Under the pieces are notes generated by a model. The model was not told the DNA's origin, did not search any database, and saw only the letters and a program-made list of their open reading frames with translations. DNA of 64,000 bases from Saccharobesus litoralis (GTDB lineage: Bacteria > Pseudomonadota > Gammaproteobacteria > Enterobacterales > Alteromonadaceae), in assembly GCF_003063625.1 (NCBI RefSeq), contig NZ_CP026604.1, positions 1,922,001-1,986,000 of the forward strand, written 5' to 3'. How positions within the stretch are numbered: the first letter of the stretch is position 1; each line of letters begins with the position of its first letter. This document shows, in pieces, positions 1 through 8,681 of this stretch. The translations under genes and the position numbers were made by a program.

Positions 1-438
1 GCTGGTGGCCATTAGTTGTTGCGTGGCGATAACTAATTGCTGGGTTTGTAGTTTAAGTATATTGGTTGGGTAAGCTTCTACAACAAACTCAGAGCCGTCT
101 AAAATAGCTACGCCATTTACGTAAGGGTTATTTTCTACCAGCGACTGCATTTCGTTGACAACATATTGTGAATACAAAATGTTGACCGCGACTTCCCCCA
201 TGACTTGTTTACGTATCAGTCGATTAATTTCATGATTGATTTCAGACAGCTTCATCGACAAATCAAACACTTCTGACTCGGCTTGTAAGTTTACTCGTTG
301 ATAAGCTTGTCTAATATTAATTTGATAAGTTTGATAAATAAAATAGCCAGCAATCAGCAATAACGGGATCAGAACAAACGCGGTAATAGAGCCGATAAGT
401 ACTTGCCTGAATTGCGGTTTGCCTGGGTTAATACTCAA
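1..438 (-). CDS. N-terminal part of a membrane-bound signalling sensor (partial)
   Basis: An open frame enters from beyond the left edge of the window and its N-terminus lies here; only 146 residues are visible. The first 15 residues are followed by a hydrophobic segment (around residues 14-34, containing ITAFVLIPLLLIAGYF) and then by a charged helical extracytoplasmic region (RVNLQAESEVFDL...). This is the layout of sensor histidine kinases, diguanylate cyclases or chemoreceptors with a periplasmic sensing domain, but the output domain lies outside the window, so the class is undecided. No ATG is available: an in-frame stop lies 24 bases upstream, so TTG at 438-436 is the likely start, with an AGAGAA ribosome-binding sequence just before it. 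The type is inferred from topology alone. Confidence 0.6.
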   Translation of the reverse strand, partial: MSINPGKPQFRQVLIGSITAFVLIPLLLIAGYFIYQTYQINIRQAYQRVNLQAESEVFDLSMKLSEINHEINRLIRKQVMGEVAVNILYSQYVVNEMQSLVENNPYVNGVAILDGSEFVVEAYPTNILKLQTQQLVIATQQLMATS

Positions 439-543
439 TGTACATTCTCTGTAGGTGGTTTAGCTGATCTAAAGTTTGTCGATGTTAAATCAACCCTATA
501 ATGGGTTGTTGGTTGCAAATAAAACGGTTCAAAACTTTTTATA

Positions 544-813
544 GTCTTCTCGCTCAGGTCTTATGGTTCATTGTCTGCGCTTACTCTCGACTTTGGCTCC
601 TGCGTCGTCCTACTACCTAAATCCCTTTAGGCTGCCCCAATCACATAGTAGAGCATATGCTCATGGGGTCTCGAAGCTTGCCTGCATGGATGCAGGTAAG
701 GGGCGAGAGCAGGACGCGGTAGCTTTGACAGCTTTGCCTACATGGATGTAGGTACTTAGGTTTCGTCTGGAACTAGAAACCTGCCCCTAAAACCTGATCG
801 CTTTGACTATAGT
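544..813 (+). repeat. Dispersed repeat family 1, copy A, with palindrome insert
   Basis: This non-coding stretch matches 48573-48746 almost base for base at its start (GTCTTCTCGCTCAGG...) and end (CCCCTAAAACC.GATCGCTTT). Copy A differs by an internal insert of about 95 bases, which holds two perfect palindromes of the same design, CCTGCATGGATGCAGG and CCTACATGGATGTAGG. The function is unknown; it behaves like a dispersed intergenic repeat. The rest of the 439-1120 gap is AT-rich and shows no gene. Confidence 0.75.
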
Positions 814-1120
814 TAATGCGCTAATACCTAAAGGTATAGCATATAAATTGATTATCGACTGAGCACTTTTCTATTAGGAAAGGGTTAAGAATGGACTAGA
901 AATGGGCAAAGAATAGATTAGCCGCAGGGTAAGGCCAAAAAACCAATAAAAACTCCTAGTAAAACAATTAATTAATATCAATCAATTTAAATCTTTGTAA
1001 ATCATGTTTAATCTTTTGTGAAACTGGTTTATAAATACATGTGTTTTTTTATAAGTTGAACTAGTCATTTTGGCTAATTCTGACTTATCTTTTGTATAAC
1101 TTTTTAAAAAAGTAAAACTC

Positions 1121-2701
1121 ATGAATAAATATAAACGATTATGCTTACCCTCGATCAGCAGCTTAATAGCCATTGCTTTGCTAGCTGGCTGTACTGCTAC
1201 TGAGCAGACTTCATCTTCTGCAGCCTTGTCTTCTGCGACTTTGGCAGCCAAAAATAAGGTGACTTTACAAAGTCAAACTAAAATTACCGACGGTGCTTTG
1301 CATTTTGACGGTAAAAAATTAAACCATAAAACCTTTGAAAACCCGTCAAAAGGCGCGGGTTACGATTATTTCTTTGGTAAAAACATTTCAGCGCACGGTG
1401 ATGCGGTTAAGCCCTATAAACACTATGTATTTATGACATGGTACAAAGGTGGCAAAGATAATCGTAACGTTATGCTATCGCGCTTAAACACCAAAACCGG
1501 AAGTGTTAAAACAATTGAGTTTCCACATCGTCATACTGGATTCCGTGGTGATCCGTTAGTGGGTGAATCGCACAACACCATAGGGTTAGCGGTTAGTCCT
1601 ATCAATGGCACTATTCATATGGTGTACGATATGCACGCCTACCGTAATGACGATAAAAACGGCAGATTCAAAGGCCGTTTTATTAATGATTATTTCCGCT
1701 ATTCATACTCGGTAGCCGGCGCTGCTGATGTCAGTGATGAAGACTTTACCCTAGCGCAATTTGTTAAAGATACCAGTGCAGTGAGTGAAGGGCCGGATGA
1801 TTACAAGCATCTAACCATGACAGGTAACTTAGATGACAAAGACAACTTTGTTGCTTTTACTTACCCTAAATTTTACACCACTACCGACGGCACCTTAATT
1901 CATTATATGCGTTGGGGTGGTAACAATAACGGCGCGTATTATTTCAACAAATATGATGCCGAAAAACAAAAATGGACACGATTTACCCCATTTAACCATA
2001 AAGACCAAAAAACGCATGGCCATCCTTACAATTGGGGATTATATGGTTTTATGAAGTATGTTAACGGTAAGCTACGAGTCGGTTTTCAGCAACGAAGCGC
2101 AGATAATAACGACCGTTATAAATACCAAAACGGCGTGTATTACGCCTACTCAGATCATCCAGATGGTATGGGTGATTGGAAAAACCACAAAGGTGAGCCA
2201 ATGACATGGCCTTTGGTTAATTCAGACGAAATTAAAGTGTTTGAGCCGGGCGACTACATGAGTCATCAAGAGCCTAACGCGATCCACATTGTTGGTGGCT
2301 TTGACTGGACAGTGACTGAAAACGAAGATATTCACTTTATAAGTAAAGCGCGCTCGACTAATCGTAAACGTGCTGATTATGAAGAAGTGGCGATCCATGC
2401 TTATAAGCCAGCAGGAGCCAAAGAATTTAAGATCTCTACTGATTTTACCGGTGGTGATTCAATTTATACCGCAGGTGACGACATCTTTATTATTGGTTTG
2501 AAAAACGGCTACCCTTACGTTGAAAAAGCCAAAGGCGGCACCAATGATTTTAAACCTATGTATCAACAAAAGGGTGGAACGCAATTTGACCACGGCACGA
2601 TACATATTAAAGATGGTAAAGCGTATTATTACTTAATGGAGCGTGGCTCAGGTAGTTCGTTACCTCTATATTTACAGATCATCGATTTAGGGGTTAACTA
2701 A
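1121..2701 (+). CDS. Ulvan lyase, polysaccharide lyase family 24 (lipoprotein)
   Basis: This enzyme is predicted to cleave the rhamnose-3-sulfate to uronic acid bond of ulvan by beta-elimination at the cell surface or in the periplasm. A lipoprotein signal ends at LLAGC (Cys24), so the mature protein is probably anchored to the outer membrane. The rest is a single seven-bladed propeller domain of the BNR type. His151 (ESHNT), His172 (DMHAY), Tyr248 (FTYPK) and Arg264 (YMRWGG) fit with a constant offset of 5 the catalytic residues I recall for Alteromonas LOR_107 (His146, His167, Tyr243, Arg259). That agreement, plus the [10 protein letters not shown] motif, makes the family call strong. It stands alone, with its own terminator downstream. 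The catalytic domain is closely similar to that of the larger lyase at 36186-40058. Confidence 0.9.
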   Translation: MNKYKRLCLPSISSLIAIALLAGCTATEQTSSSAALSSATLAAKNKVTLQSQTKITDGALHFDGKKLNHKTFENPSKGAGYDYFFGKNISAHGDAVKPYKHYVFMTWYKGGKDNRNVMLSRLNTKTGSVKTIEFPHRHTGFRGDPLVGESHNTIGLAVSPINGTIHMVYDMHAYRNDDKNGRFKGRFINDYFRYSYSVAGAADVSDEDFTLAQFVKDTSAVSEGPDDYKHLTMTGNLDDKDNFVAFTYPKFYTTTDGTLIHYMRWGGNNNGAYYFNKYDAEKQKWTRFTPFNHKDQKTHGHPYNWGLYGFMKYVNGKLRVGFQQRSADNNDRYKYQNGVYYAYSDHPDGMGDWKNHKGEPMTWPLVNSDEIKVFEPGDYMSHQEPNAIHIVGGFDWTVTENEDIHFISKARSTNRKRADYEEVAIHAYKPAGAKEFKISTDFTGGDSIYTAGDDIFIIGLKNGYPYVEKAKGGTNDFKPMYQQKGGTQFDHGTIHIKDGKAYYYLMERGSGSSLPLYLQIIDLGVN

Positions 2702-2733
2702 CCAGACATCCCCTGTTTTGATAATAGATGATT

Positions 2734-2773
2734 AAAAAAATTGGCTCAGTGTTGTAAAACTGAGCCAATTTTT
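2734..2773 (+). terminator. Rho-independent terminator after the PL24 gene
   Basis: A perfect stem TTGGCTCAGT / ACTGAGCCAA with an 8-base loop is followed by a T-run, and preceded by an A-run that would let it work in both directions. It lies 30 bases after the stop codon. Confidence 0.9.
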
Positions 2774-2812
2774 CACTTCACTAATACTGTTTCCAGAAAG
2801 AAATGTGCTATT

Positions 2813-2927
2813 GAATCCATGTAGGTCGCCGTACACTGTTCCAGACGCTTAACGGCATTCCCTACATTCATGTAGGTCGCCGTACACTGTTCCAGACGTT
2901 TAACGGCATTCCCTACATCCATGTAGG
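2813..2927 (+). repeat. 51-bp tandem repeat, interrupted by the IS insertion
   Basis: Two full units with period 51 (starting at the GTAGG of 2821 and 2872) and the start of a third. Each unit carries CGCCGTACACTGTTCCAGACG and ends in CCCTACAT, which together with the next unit forms a CCTACAT-NN-ATGTAGG palindrome. The third unit is broken by the insertion sequence; the sequence resumes at 4444 with CCATGTAGGTCG. Palindromes of the same core occur in the repeat at 544-813. Confidence 0.85.
2919..2927. repeat. Target-site duplication, left copy (second copy 4444-4452)
   Basis: CCATGTAGG directly abuts both ends of the insertion sequence. It is the right half of the CCTACATCCATGTAGG palindrome at the junction of the 51-bp tandem repeats. 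Confidence 0.95.
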
Positions 2928-4443
2928 CTGTCTCTTATACACAAATATTTTATATTTTTATAACTCTATGATCTAATACACATTTTATAGATGTAAGGTC
3001 ATATTAATGTTTAATTCAACTACAGAAGAATGGGCCAATTCAATTTTTGGAAATGCTGAACTAGGCGATTCAAGAAGAACTGACCGATTAGTGAAATTCA
3101 CAACAGATATGGCCAACCATGCTGGTAATTCTGTTGTTAGTGCGAGTGAATACCCAGCCTCAGTTGAAGCGGCTTATCGTTTAATTCGAAATCACGCTGT
3201 TCGACCAGAACACATTGCTCTGTCAGGGTTTAAATTCACCGATACTATTGTCAAAGAAAGGCCGTTAGTACTTGCTATTCAAGATACAACAGGGTTGAGT
3301 TATCGGCATTCTATTTGCGATAAACTGGGTAATGCCAGCTCAGCAAAAAAATCAGCTAAGAATCCTCAAGGGCGTTCGTTATTTGTTCACTCTACACTCA
3401 TGATGGATGCTGATTCTGAGCAGATACTTGGGTTAGGGAATCAATATTATTGGTTTCGAGAGCAAAAAAACTCAGAAAAAAAAGAAGTGCTTCAACAACG
3501 GCCAATAGAAGAAAAAGAAAGCTACAAATGGCAGCAAAATATAGAAACACTGTCAGCTCGAATGGGTTCTTTAAGCAATGTAATAGATGTTTGTGATAGA
3601 GAAGCTGATATTTACGAATATTTAGATTATCAAAAACAACAAGGGAATCGCTTTCTTGTACGAGCGAAAGAGAACCGTAAACTTAATTTACCTAAAGGCT
3701 GTTTAAACGATGCAGTTAAAACGATGTCAGCCAAAAGCCATTATACGGTGCACGTGCCGCAAAAAGGTGGAAGAAAAGCTCGAGATGCAAATGTCGCATT
3801 AAGTTATAGAAGTATCACCATTAACAAACCCAAAAGAGCGACTGGTTCGGCTGAACTAACGGTTAATATGATTGTGTGCCAAGAAGTTAATGCCGAGAAT
3901 GAAGACGAAAAGTTATGTTGGGTGTTATACACATCAGAACCGATCACTTCAGACGCGCAAGCTAGAAAATTAGTGCGTTTTTATGAATTACGCTGGCGTG
4001 TGGAAGACTTTCATAAAGTCTGGAAGTCTGATGGCACTCAAGTTGAAAAACTAAAGATGCAAGGTGTAGATAACTTAAAGCGAGTGGCTATAGTTCAAGC
4101 ATTCATCGCAATAAGACTCATGCAGTTACAGCAGTTAATCAAGAATAAAGAAGCAGCCCGCAACATATCATGTGAGAGATTATTACCTCAATTGTTGTGG
4201 AAACTGTTATGGAAAAAAATAGAAAAGAAAACAGAGCTCCCCCAAGAGCCGCCGTCTTTGTATTGGGCTTATTATGCGATTGCCAAAATAGGTGGGTGGT
4301 ATGATAGTAAAAGAACAGGCCAAGTGGGTGTAAAAGCTATATGGGTTGGCTGGAAAAAGATCATGATATACGCCGAATCTTTAGAACTTATACAAGCGTT
4401 AGATTGAGTATAAGCTTATGAAAAAAATGTGATCAAGAGACAG
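2928..4443 (+). mobile_element. IS4-family insertion sequence, IS50/Tn5 group, 1516 bp
   Basis: The left end CTGTCTCTTATACACAAAT (2928-2946) resembles the Tn5/IS50 outside end, and the right end, read inward, CTGTCTCTTGATCACATTT (4425-4443), resembles the IS50 inside end including its GATC Dam site. The element is flanked on both sides by CCATGTAGG (2919-2927 and 4444-4452), a perfect 9-bp target duplication, the size expected for this family. A single intact transposase gene fills it. Intact ends, duplication and reading frame suggest a recent and potentially active insertion. Confidence 0.95.
3007..4407 (+). CDS. tnp: IS4-family (IS50-like) transposase
   Basis: This 466-residue cut-and-paste transposase catalyses hairpin-mediated excision and insertion of the surrounding element. 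It has the DDE layout of the Tn5 group: Asp in AIQDTTGLSY, Asp in DVCDREADIY, and the Y-(2)-R-(3)-E-(6)-K signature in YELRWRVEDFHKVWK, which gives the catalytic Glu. The N-terminal region (residues 1-60, EEWANSIFGNAELGDSRRTDRL) corresponds to the Tn5-type DNA-binding domain. Length matches the Tn5 transposase (476). The ATG at 3007 lies 79 bases inside the left end. In IS50 an internal start makes an inhibitor protein; I did not identify an equivalent here with confidence. Confidence 0.95.
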   Translation: MFNSTTEEWANSIFGNAELGDSRRTDRLVKFTTDMANHAGNSVVSASEYPASVEAAYRLIRNHAVRPEHIALSGFKFTDTIVKERPLVLAIQDTTGLSYRHSICDKLGNASSAKKSAKNPQGRSLFVHSTLMMDADSEQILGLGNQYYWFREQKNSEKKEVLQQRPIEEKESYKWQQNIETLSARMGSLSNVIDVCDREADIYEYLDYQKQQGNRFLVRAKENRKLNLPKGCLNDAVKTMSAKSHYTVHVPQKGGRKARDANVALSYRSITINKPKRATGSAELTVNMIVCQEVNAENEDEKLCWVLYTSEPITSDAQARKLVRFYELRWRVEDFHKVWKSDGTQVEKLKMQGVDNLKRVAIVQAFIAIRLMQLQQLIKNKEAARNISCERLLPQLLWKLLWKKIEKKTELPQEPPSLYWAYYAIAKIGGWYDSKRTGQVGVKAIWVGWKKIMIYAESLELIQALD

Positions 4444-4563
4444 CCATGTAGGTCGAAATTTATTTCGACAATAGCAGCAGAGCTGCTTCAGATTAGGTTT
4501 CTAGGCGCGATATTGCTAAATATCTGCAACCTTTGCCCGTTAAACCGCAACCCCACAATGCGC

Positions 4564-5754
4564 TTAATCAGCTATAGCCTTATTTTGCTGCCAGTTATAC
4601 AAAACCAGAAACAATAAACCGAGCACCGAAGAAAGCATTGCGCCAACCAACGCTAAGCGAAAGCTTGAGTATTGGGCGATAACTCCCATGCCACTTGAAC
4701 CCAACATAACACCCACTTTAAAACCGTTGGAATACACAGCTGAGGTGAACCCAACGCGGTTCGGTAATTGCGCTTGTAATAAAGTTAAACCCACACCCGC
4801 AAATAACCCATAAAACACCGCATTAATAAATTGTAGAGCCAGCATTTGCCAGAACTCAGTAGCCACATACATACCAGCATAAAAAACAAAGCCAAAACCA
4901 AACGCCACTAGCATCACGTTTATTTTACTAAAACGTTGGCATAAGCGATTGGCCCATAACATGATCGGCACTTCAAGCCCGGCTACCAAGCCCATTAATA
5001 TGCCCGGCGTATACTCAGGTAAACTCAGCTCTTTAATGGTATATAAGGCTAATGAAGACGAGTACATGTTATTGCCCATGGAACCCGCCACAACAGCGAT
5101 GGCTAAAAACCAAAAGTGCAGCGGGGCAGGTGTTGTCGCTTCGTTTTTATGTTTAGATTTTTGCTGACTTAACTCAGGTAACTTTAGCCAAACAAAAGCC
5201 ATGCTCAGTAAAGCAACCATAATAGCCGAACTAAACGCACCAACAAAACCAATACTGGCAACCAGAGCAAAGCCCAAAGGAGGGCCCATCATCCAAGCAA
5301 AAGAAATACCGGCTCTAAGTTGTGCATTAAACTGAGTAATATCTATGGTTTGTTTATTTGCCCATTGACGACCTAATGTCAACATAAGAGGAATGCTAGC
5401 ATTGCCGAACGCCATGCAAAAAATTCCTGCCGCCAGTACCACCCAAAACGAATGGGTGTTCATGTAAATCAACAAGGCCAATACAATGCCGCTGTTAGCT
5501 AACAAGTACATTTTGCGGGCACTAACGCCTTTATCTGCTAATTTCCCCAAGGTTTGACTGATCACGATCCCCGCCAGCGTGACACTAACCATATAAATAC
5601 CCACATATATCGGCGGATTGTTAAGTTCATCAATTAAGAAATAACTCAACAGAGGATAGATAAATGAGCCAATCATACCGGTTAACGAGCTAAGAAAAAT
5701 AAACTGCTTGGCTGATAAATGATGGGGTTGTGAAGATGTGGAAATAAACAACAT
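4564..5754 (-). CDS. MFS transporter, sugar-efflux (SetA/SetB-like)
   Basis: This 396-residue inner-membrane protein has about twelve hydrophobic segments and two homologous halves, as in the major facilitator superfamily. Features typical of the sugar efflux (SET) subgroup are seen: an early FLSSLTGMIGSFIYPLLSYFL segment, GKLADKGVSARK in the first cytoplasmic loop, and an INAVFYGLFAGVGLTLLQAQLP segment in the second half. The likely role is proton-coupled export of sugars or sugar analogues, possibly relieving sugar or sugar-phosphate stress in a cell that releases much mono- and oligosaccharide. The substrate cannot be read from sequence. It is a single gene, running toward the insertion sequence. 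Confidence 0.75.
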   Translation of the reverse strand: MLFISTSSQPHHLSAKQFIFLSSLTGMIGSFIYPLLSYFLIDELNNPPIYVGIYMVSVTLAGIVISQTLGKLADKGVSARKMYLLANSGIVLALLIYMNTHSFWVVLAAGIFCMAFGNASIPLMLTLGRQWANKQTIDITQFNAQLRAGISFAWMMGPPLGFALVASIGFVGAFSSAIMVALLSMAFVWLKLPELSQQKSKHKNEATTPAPLHFWFLAIAVVAGSMGNNMYSSSLALYTIKELSLPEYTPGILMGLVAGLEVPIMLWANRLCQRFSKINVMLVAFGFGFVFYAGMYVATEFWQMLALQFINAVFYGLFAGVGLTLLQAQLPNRVGFTSAVYSNGFKVGVMLGSSGMGVIAQYSSFRLALVGAMLSSVLGLLFLVLYNWQQNKAIAD

Positions 5755-6182
5755 GAAACCTAATACACTTGCTCTGAGACGCCAAATTTTTACGGGTTTT
5801 AGCGAGCGCGATAAAAAGCGAGGAAGGGTACGGTAAATCAGCGTAAATTGATAGTTGGATTCAGTGATAATGGCGGATTAACAATGCCTAACTTTTTCAG
5901 CGCAGATAAAAACCCTTACGAGTTAACAAAACAAAAGTGAGTTAAATGGTGAAGTAGGGTATAGCTTGGCTCGATATTTAAGTTATGACCATGGTGTTTT
6001 TTCAATTTTGTCAGGTTTGTTTAAACAAAATTTATAAGATGGGTGTCTGGTTAATTATCTTCTGGTTAATTCTCAATGTGTATATGCTTAGATGCTTACT
6101 CTATACGCACGTAAGTCGTAAAAAGTTGTCTGAAGTTTATGAAGCGACTCACACTTCTGCTGAAAGGTGGTAGTGGGGTGTT
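5755..6182. other. Intergenic region without a supported gene
   Basis: This 430-base gap holds the upstream region of the MFS gene and one copy (6031-6050) of the TTTATAAGATGGGTGTCTGG motif that recurs at 8134 and 10039. I see no convincing coding sequence; a 62-codon open frame here has no family resemblance. Confidence 0.6.
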
Positions 6183-6677
6183 TTAGTTTGCCATAACAAA
6201 CTTAGCATTCAATTTTCTAAGCAATTCAAATGTATTGATATAGCTAACGCCAAATTGCTTGCAAATATTAGGGATTTTTACTTTCTTACTATTCGGGGGG
6301 ACTAATGCTTCATGGGTCACTATTGTTGCACCTGTTGTAGAAGCTTTTGCGATTATCCAAGGATCGGCTTTGCTTAAAAAGTTTGCGATATCAGCTTGAG
6401 ATTTATCTGTAAGAGAAACTACATGGTTAGCTATTTCAGTAAACATATCTTGAGTGGTTTTGTCAGCCACAGGTAAGAAATGAGATTTGTGGGCTTTAGC
6501 CCACTTCGATAATTCATCATTAGAGTCAGTGAGTTCGAGATAAACATTGTCTATGCTCATAACTTGTCCGGCCCGAAACTGCTTCTCTAACCAATCCCAA
6601 AACGCGGGACAAAAATTCATGTCGTAATAAAGGTTTTTTGCTTGAATGTAGGTATTAGAGTCCATTAAATAATTCAA
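6183..6677 (-). CDS. DUF4411 PIN-like protein, partner of ImmA-type protein
   Basis: A 164-residue protein starting MNYLMDSNTYI, with the early Asp, a YLELTDSNDELSKW segment, and a later ADPWIIAKAS segment and Thr/His region typical of PIN-domain folds. This matches the DUF4411 family, commonly encoded directly downstream of an XRE/ImmA-type protein. Known PIN toxins are Mg-dependent RNases; nuclease activity here is inferred. Its start overlaps the end of the upstream gene by four bases (ATGA), so translation is coupled. Together the two resemble a type II toxin-antitoxin or stress-response pair rather than housekeeping genes. Confidence 0.75.
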   Translation of the reverse strand: MNYLMDSNTYIQAKNLYYDMNFCPAFWDWLEKQFRAGQVMSIDNVYLELTDSNDELSKWAKAHKSHFLPVADKTTQDMFTEIANHVVSLTDKSQADIANFLSKADPWIIAKASTTGATIVTHEALVPPNSKKVKIPNICKQFGVSYINTFELLRKLNAKFVMAN

Positions 6678-7816
6678 AAATCATATCCCTTAGCAAACTT
6701 ATTAATTTTATCCGGCTTTATCCCAAGTAGCTGCCCAGCATCCCTAAGTAAAACTTTACCACTTAGTGTTTCAGACAAAACTGCTCTCGCTAACCTTTCG
6801 CTTGTTTGACTTTTTAGAGTTACATAATAGCTAGGGCCTGTTCCTTTTCGCTCTCTTTCGTCATATTGCTTTTTGAGAAATTGAATAAAGCGATGATATT
6901 CATTTTGAGAAATGAACCTGAACGTTAAAGCTCTTCGCGCTAAAACCCATTGACTTACATGGAAGTGAGATTCTAAACCCGCTAAATTATCTTTCCAGTC
7001 TTCTAGTTGTTGCCAATAACTCTTGAACTCTTCTCCGGGGACTAGAAACTCTGCCGCTACTGCATTGCAGAGAATTTCTTCTTTACGATGTGTAGAATCA
7101 GACCCGTCAGAAACGCCACTTTGTCCAATCCATATGTGAGCTAATTCATGAATTAAAGTGAACAATCGTGCAACAGGAGCATCTGCTAAGTTAATAAAGA
7201 TCACTGGTGCGATTTCATCAGCAATGGCGAAACCTCTAAACTCATTAACAAATAAAGGCTTTGTGTGATGTCCCAAATTACTTTGGCGCATTATAAGTAC
7301 ACCAATATTCTCAATCTTTTTGATAAGATCTTTGTGGTAATCTTCCCAGTTTCCCCTAGTAGGGTGAGGCGGAACCCCAAGCTCATTTCTCATATCATTG
7401 ACAATATCAATTGCACTAGAGTTGATATTAAAGCGACCGACAAAACTCAATGGTTCAGTTCCTTGGTCGGTCAAATATTCTTTATACCAAGCTTGTTTAG
7501 TGAGTGTATTTTGCACAACCTTGTATAACTCAGCGCTTGGCTTTCTTAAAGGTTCACCATCAACGGTTCGCAAATCTGGAATTGGAAGCTTATCTTCAGG
7601 CTGCTCTCGAAGAAATAAATAACCAAAGGGGACATATGTTTTTTCGGCTAGTTCCATAGCTTTGCGCATGGTAATAGGCTTTTCACCGTTTTCCCAAGCA
7701 CTTACCTTTTCTTCAGTAGTTTGGAGTTTTGTGGCAAGCATACCCAAAGACAGGTCGGCACGTTCTCGTGCCCACCTTATCAAATTTGGATTAACTTGTG
7801 CGTATGCTGTTGCCAT
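6674..7816 (-). CDS. XRE-family regulator fused to ImmA/IrrE metallopeptidase
   Basis: This 380-residue protein has an N-terminal helix-turn-helix (residues about 8-65, LIRWARERADLSLGMLATKLQTTEEKVSAWENG) and a C-terminal ImmA/IrrE-like zinc peptidase domain with the HExxH motif in FTLIHELAHIW (around residue 220). Family members of this fused type (COG2856) cleave or bind repressors, or neutralise the partner toxin. It is the first gene of a two-gene operon with the DUF4411 gene, with a four-base overlap. A stretch of AT-rich DNA upstream (7817-7930) probably contains the promoter and autoregulatory site, though no clear dyad stands out. Confidence 0.85.
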   Translation of the reverse strand: MATAYAQVNPNLIRWARERADLSLGMLATKLQTTEEKVSAWENGEKPITMRKAMELAEKTYVPFGYLFLREQPEDKLPIPDLRTVDGEPLRKPSAELYKVVQNTLTKQAWYKEYLTDQGTEPLSFVGRFNINSSAIDIVNDMRNELGVPPHPTRGNWEDYHKDLIKKIENIGVLIMRQSNLGHHTKPLFVNEFRGFAIADEIAPVIFINLADAPVARLFTLIHELAHIWIGQSGVSDGSDSTHRKEEILCNAVAAEFLVPGEEFKSYWQQLEDWKDNLAGLESHFHVSQWVLARRALTFRFISQNEYHRFIQFLKKQYDERERKGTGPSYYVTLKSQTSERLARAVLSETLSGKVLLRDAGQLLGIKPDKINKFAKGYDF

Positions 7817-8019
7817 CTAAAGTCCTTTTCTTTTATCTCATCTTAATCATAAAGAATTTAAGATAAAAGAGGTTTGTAAAAATTTTAGTTAGTATTGGAA
7901 CTAAGGTTCTATCTAATATTATATAAAAGTTGTTTTGCTTTATCACTTGTTAGATTGATTTGAGGCATCATTGTTCAATTGTTGGCTGTAATTTTATGGG
8001 ATCGTAGTTCGTACTAATT

Positions 8020-8097
8020 TATATCCAGGCACGATACTATGATCCAGTCATAGGTCGTTTTTATTCAAATGTTCCGGTGGGAGCTGTTGAGCATATA
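8020..8097 (+). pseudogene. Orphan fragment of an RHS core C-terminus
   Basis: Read in frame, this stretch gives YIQARYYDPVIGRFYSN, the terminal motif of RHS repeat cores. Bases 8026-8060 are identical over 35 nt to 20395-20429 in the large RHS gene of this window. Neither the preceding core nor a toxin domain is present; the frame continues only briefly as VPVGAVEHIIN. It is a relic of a displaced RHS tail or of a recombination event. Confidence 0.85.
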
Positions 8098-8104
8098 ATT
8101 AACA

Positions 8105-8151
8105 AGACACCCATCTTATAAGTTTAACCAAAGTTTATAAGGTGGGTGTCT
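8105..8151. repeat. Hairpin repeat with GACACCCATCTTATAA arms
   Basis: AGACACCCATCTTATAA is followed after a 12-base loop by TTTATAAGGTGGGTGTCT, its near-perfect inverse. Single arms, in the same orientation as the right arm, lie at 6031-6050 and 10039-10056. Such motifs resemble REP-like sequences mobilised by RAYT transposases, but no such transposase is in the window. Confidence 0.75.
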
Positions 8152-8245
8152 GGATAAAATTCCTATTTCTAAGCTACAAGTTATCCGTTTAAACCCAACA
8201 CAAATTTTGGCAACCAAGAGCAAACATTATTAAACAGTAATTCAC

Positions 8246-8300
8246 TTGACAACTTTGATTACAGGTGTAATCTTAAACTTATCGATTACACCTGTAATAC
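8246..8300 (+). promoter_or_regulatory. Promoter and twin BlaI/MecI-type operators
   Basis: Two dyads, ATTACAGGTGTAAT (8258-8271) and ATTACACCTGTAAT (8285-8298), have centres 27 bases apart. Both have the TACA..TGTA half-sites typical of BlaI/MecI operators. A TTGACA box (8246-8251) precedes the first dyad, which would lie between the -35 and -10 elements; the second sits just before the ribosome-binding region of the repressor gene. Autorepression of the downstream pair is therefore very likely. Confidence 0.85.
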
Positions 8301-8306
8301 ATAAAG

Positions 8307-8681
8307 ATGACTGAAATTACCAATACCGAGTTTGAAGTTTTAGAAGCTTTATGGGTTAACTACCCCGCTACGGCAAACAGTATTATTGAGCAACTAAATA
8401 AAAATAAACCATGGCACGAGAAAACGGTAAAAACCCTGATAAATCGTCTTGTCAAAAAAGAAGCGATAGGCTTTGAAAAACAAGGGCGTTCTTACCTTTA
8501 CTATCCGTTAGTTGAACGAGATTCGTATATGGCCACGCAAAGTCAGAGCTTTATTGACCGTCTATTCAGAGGAAGGGTATCGCCGCTAGTTGCAGGGTTT
8601 GCAAAAACGAATAATTTAAAAAAAGAAGATATTGAAGAATTAAAAGCACTCATTGAAAAATGGGAGCAAGACAATGATTGA
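8307..8681 (+). CDS. BlaI/MecI-family transcriptional repressor
   Basis: This 124-residue winged-helix repressor starts TEITNTEFEVLEALW and contains the KTVKTLINRLVKKEAIGFEKQGRSYLYYPLV wing region typical of the family. It should bind as a dimer to the two TACA-TGTA operators in its own upstream region and be inactivated on signalling by the membrane peptidase encoded next. The genes overlap by eight bases, an arrangement that ties repressor to sensor synthesis. Known relatives control beta-lactamase, PBP2a or copper-response genes; no such target gene is nearby, so the regulon is unknown. Confidence 0.9.
   Translation: MTEITNTEFEVLEALWVNYPATANSIIEQLNKNKPWHEKTVKTLINRLVKKEAIGFEKQGRSYLYYPLVERDSYMATQSQSFIDRLFRGRVSPLVAGFAKTNNLKKEDIEELKALIEKWEQDND

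Noticed and set aside
563-751. 62-codon open frame inside repeat family 1
   Set aside because: It lies wholly within a dispersed repeat and its counterpart at 48.6 kb is not open over the same length.
982-1251. 89-codon open frame on the minus strand over the start of the PL24 gene
   Set aside because: It overlaps the signal peptide region of a well supported gene in antisense and has no family resemblance.
2813-2927. Tandem repeats that might be a CRISPR array
   Set aside because: The 51-base units are identical throughout with no variable spacers, only two and a bit copies exist, and no cas gene is near.
4429-4617. 62-codon open frame starting within the insertion-sequence end
   Set aside because: It crosses the right inverted repeat and the target duplication and overlaps the MFS gene in antisense.
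5985-6173. 62-codon open frame with hydrophobic residues
   Set aside because: It runs through a repeat arm and lacks a good ribosome-binding site or homologous pattern.
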